Assembly (NCBI GenBank): GCA_025617745.1 | Contig: CM046869.1 | Coordinates: 7,588,244 to 7,652,243, forward strand | DNA from: Heliocidaris erythrogramma | Lineage: Eukaryota > Echinodermata > Echinoidea > Camarodonta > Echinometridae | Length of the DNA stretch: 64,000 nt | Direction of reading: 5' to 3' | The notes under the pieces: model-generated | The model's database searches: none | Seen by the model: the letters and a program-made list of their open reading frames with translations, nothing else | Told to the model about the DNA's origin: nothing | Position numbers and translations under genes: made by a program | Part shown: positions 60,526-64,000 of the stretch, piece after piece | Layout of the letters: each line of letters starts with the position of its first letter | Numbering within the stretch: position 1 is the stretch's first letter

Positions 60526-62863
60526 ACACCAGCCCAGCCAGACATGGCAACCGTCTTTGTGTTGGAAGTCTTCGTCACCGATGAGTCATCGGCAGCCGGG
60601 GCAACCCTCTCCCTCATCTTCTTCCAGCCTGGTAGACACACTGGGGGATATTACAGGCTTACGTTAACTTCAGGGCTGGGTTTTTATGAGCTTGGCAGCA
60701 TCACTTCATTGACTGCACAAATGGATTCCTCATGGTAATGAGACAGACACAATGTTATCAGTCATTTCAGGAATATGACATGGAACTGGAAGGAAGGGGG
60801 GTGGGGGCTGGTAGACTATGCTTTAAGGTACATGTAGTCTAGCTTGAGCTTCCAAGTTTCAGTATCCACAAACCTTCAAATATTCCTTTCTCTTTTTGTT
60901 GAAAAAATAAACAGTCCTCAAAAGTGAAACTTCTGGACTATTTTGAGTTGCCCATGAACACGTAGTAACCAGTCTGGGTCCCCCTTGACATGTACATGTA
61001 GCCCTAAATGGTCCCCTATATTTTCTTCTCTTAATCTTGGCAAAAGAGGAAATAATATTCCCATCTTGGCAAAATAAACTGAAAGTAAAAACCTTTTTCC
61101 ACCCAAGGACATGCATGTACATGTACATGTATGATGTAACACAGTAATAGTCCTCATATTTGTCCTTGCATTGCTAAAAATACTTTGATGTAATATCAAA
61201 AGAAACTTTCAATAACATAGTCTGTGTAGCATACACACACACAAACCATAAATTACACTGTCATATCAGAGGCATAAACAAACCAAGGAGTTGTAACCAT
61301 ACATATTAGGGTACATGTACATTAGCACTTTTATAGGTTTGCTTCCATGGACCTACTCTAGTAGGTCCATGCTTCCAGACTCTTTAATGATTATGCCATG
61401 GAGAGTTAGCACAGAATTGTTTGTTGCAAATGTAATAAAAATTAGCATGCAATTTCTGTCCAGGAAATTTAAAAAATTCTCTGTAGATACTGTAGTTAGA
61501 TACAAACTAGTAAATACATGTAAGGTATTGATATTATAGCCTCCATTCAGTCACCTCAGTTTATTGCTCAATGTCTGGAACAGAGGCTACACTTAAAATG
61601 TATTTTACAGCTTTACTCACTGTGTTAGCCATGTTACATAACAGGTTGTTTAATTAAGTCTACCTAGATAAAGCTGTCCAAAGTTCATTAATTAAGCTAG
61701 ATTTGTATAGGTGAAAATGAGCAGGCCTCCTACACAAATGGACTAATATTTATTCGCATATATTGCACAGGTTGTGATTACAACCTACAAATATGCAGAT
61801 CAATTATATGTAACAGGCCAACAAATACGTACATGTTTGATGCATGATCAACAGTGTAGTATTATAATTCACTGCAGACTGCAGTACAGTGGCATACATG
61901 TACAGCATATTGTACATTATGTACATGTACATGCTAATCATCTTTTATTCAATGTAAGGGGTAGGCCTACATGTTTATTTTTATGATTGAATACTTGTAA
62001 CAGTGTTAATGAATGCTGCAATTTACTGAATGTAACTTTTATATTTAAAAAAAAAATTATCATTAATTTATAATGTGAAAAGAAGAATCTTACTGCTTTT
62101 TTAAATGTGGGACTTCGACTTTAATCTCTCATGCAGTAATTTGGGGAGAACATTTTACAAATGAAATACTGGGAAGGGCTACCATTATCAACTGATGGTT
62201 TTAACTTTTTTAGCTCAAAATATCACAGTTTAAAATTTGGAGTTGATACAAATGTATTGTATGCGGCTTACAGATCTATAGCTCACATTCATACAGACGA
62301 CAATGATTTCAAAACATTTTGTACATTCCCTCTATAATCCCTCTCCAGCAAGTCTTTTAATTCAATTTACCCCCAATAACAAAACAAATCCTGTTTTGGG
62401 GTAGACAGCAGACCAGAGAGTTATATTTGTGGCATGATGTCATCTAGGGGGCTGACTCATGATAAAAGGGCATGGTTGAATACTTGATGAAGAACATGTA
62501 TGACCGCTGTACAATCTAAATGGTTTCAAAGTGCAAATGGCAAAACTGACAACCAATTTTTCATAATTCTTGCTTGATTCCTCAATATCTGATTGGTTTC
62601 GAAATGCATGCCATACATATACAGTGTAAGTGACAACCAATTTTCTGCAATTCTTGATTCCTCAATGTTCTTCTTTTTTCTTTCTTATATTTATCAGTTA
62701 TCATTCGATCATTACTATAATTTTCATCACAAAAAAACTTTTTAAATTGGTTTATAATCAATATTTCATTAATACAATTTTATGATTATATATTGATTTC
62801 CAAGTCAAAATGTGCATTTCCTTTTCTCCATGTAGTTCTTTGAATAAACTGGCATGATAAATG

Positions 62864-62885
62864 CCCCCCCCCCCCCCCCCCCCCC
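62864..62885. repeat. Poly-C run of 22
   Basis: The longest homopolymer of C in the window, in AT-rich surroundings. Confidence 0.93.
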
Positions 62886-63059
62886 GGAACATGCTCTGCC
62901 CATTAATCCACCACTTACATGTATCCTCAAATTGTCGGCACAGATGTAAACTTTACGTAAAAGTATAACTTACATGTATGCATTAGGCAGACATACGTGT
63001 AGGCCTACATGTACATGTACATGTATATGTCTTCAGGATTGGTGGAAAGTTCTAGCTTT

Positions 63060-63640
63060 TGTTCAGCGAGTGTCCCCTTGCGAGGAAACATCAAGGAAAT
63101 GGGATTACAGAATGGACTGCTGTTTCGGGATGTCCTAATATCAAATCAGAATCAATCAGGATACTTCAAAACCACCAAAAAGTGCATTGTACTGACCCCA
63201 TTCGGACAAACAAACCGGCTGGATCTAAACCCAGATTATATCAACCCAACAGGGCATAATGCATGTTAATACATTGAGAGTGATCAGCCACACTCAGTAA
63301 AATAGCCGATTTGATCACACAATGTCCAAATTTGAAATTAGAATCAGTACAGTTCCTCGGACCAAACACAAAGTGCAATGTACAGACCCCATTCGGACAA
63401 ACAATATGACTGGATATACATGTAAATCCAGATTTACATGTAGTGCTACCAAAGGATATGCTGATGCACTGACAATGATCAGGCATGTTCAGAGATGATC
63501 TATTCTTGATCCTCTACAGACTGCTGGTTTAGTAGGTCCAAATATGAACTCAGATGCAATCACCATACATGTATGTACATGTAATTCAAACCAACTACAA
63601 ACTGTGCTCTTTTGCACTGATCCATATTCAGACAAACAAG
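63060..63640. repeat. Imperfect tandem repeat, units of about 190-230 bp
   Basis: CCATTCGGACAAACAA recurs at about 63199 and 63389, with a diverged form at 63622. Each is preceded by AATCAG-type and GTGCA(T/A)TGTAC words. GATCAG(C/G)CA and ACTCAG words also recur. Confidence 0.7.
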
Positions 63641-64000
63641 TTTGATTGATTTAATCTTAAACTTGTTCGGTTTTGCATTTTTCAAATTTTTAATTTGATA
63701 ATTTTCACAATGCAAAACATTCATGAGAATACATAGATCTACATATAGCATACATGTACATGTATATATCCATTTAAACAAGTGTTCTTGTGAATACAAC
63801 TTTGGTGAATAAAACCTACCACACAGAGCAAACCTAAATTGGTAAATTATATGCCCTGTACATGTATATCCACTTATTTCTACTGCACAAATTCATGAAC
63901 CATACAAACTGAATTTTTTTCCCCCCACACATGTAAGTACACGTGCAAGAACATAAATACAGATCCAATAATGACATGAATATTTTAATTGGGATAATTA

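Larger units (their letters stand above)
43083..64000. other. Right part of the window: no convincing gene
   Basis: It is AT-rich with scattered GC-rich unique islands (43950-44800, 51470-51780, 52900-53080, 57790-57870, 60500-60650). These lack a full exon signature. Repeats and mobile elements are listed separately. The first exon of the F-BAR gene may lie here or beyond the right edge. Confidence 0.5.

Noticed and set aside
60408..60641. 77-codon minus frame containing MSGWAGVKRRRC
   Set aside because: The MSGW start loosely recalls the family's MSWG first exon, but there is no GTAAGT-type donor, and the frame runs through a tandem repeat.
1..64000. CRISPR arrays, bacterial operons, rRNA, prophage
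   Set aside because: None is present. Texture, spliced exons and MITE content show eukaryotic nuclear DNA.

Overview
The window looks like nuclear DNA of a marine invertebrate, most likely an echinoderm (sea urchin or a relative). It is AT-rich and gene-poor, full of the palindrome TACATGTA and of the AGGCCTACATGTA context I associate with sea-urchin genomes. It is heavily seeded with short non-autonomous DNA transposons and microsatellites. There are no operons and no bacterial signals, and coding sequence appears only as short exons with GT/AG splice sites. The species assignment is an inference from texture, not from a search.

One gene is well supported, on the minus strand. It belongs to the F-BAR family of CIP4 (TRIP10), FBP17 (FNBP1) and TOCA-1 (FNBP1L). 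Six consecutive exons between 34218 and 20724 splice in frame (116, 51, 211, 105, 129 and 147 nt) into about 253 residues of the membrane-bending F-BAR domain. They are followed by two homologous, tandemly arranged exons (17814-18029 and 17496-17699). Each encodes a version of the stretch that closes the F-BAR domain and enters a basic linker. Both are phase 0 at both ends and only 114 nt apart, which suggests alternative use. A likely further linker exon lies at 3012-3086. The HR1 and SH3 exons expected of the family are not seen and probably lie beyond the left edge. The true first exon is not identified; an unusual candidate alternative first exon is at 42954-43082.

The gene's own sequence has been copied locally. 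A decayed partial copy of the second alternative exon (16850-16979) sits in a tandem duplication. A partial copy of the 211-nt exon (27456-27537) was cut by a transposon, with a more decayed third copy beside it.

Layout. 1-3011: intron or outside, one small inverted-repeat element. 3012-4510: candidate exon, GA-rich purine tract and an 18-bp satellite. 4511-17495: the large intron, with MITEs, a tRNA-derived SINE and GA repeats. 17496-34218: the F-BAR exons with nested and tandem MITEs in the introns. 34219-64000: no convincing gene; long AT-rich stretches, several TTAA-flanked elements, a 150-bp satellite-like array (45361-46464), GA/TG repeats (51003-51465) and a 486-bp G-rich array (59357-59842).

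The most informative theme is that local duplications supply internal 'empty sites'. These show that three transposon groups inserted at CWG (PIF/Harbinger-like), TTAA (piggyBac-like) and TA (Tc1/mariner-like) targets.
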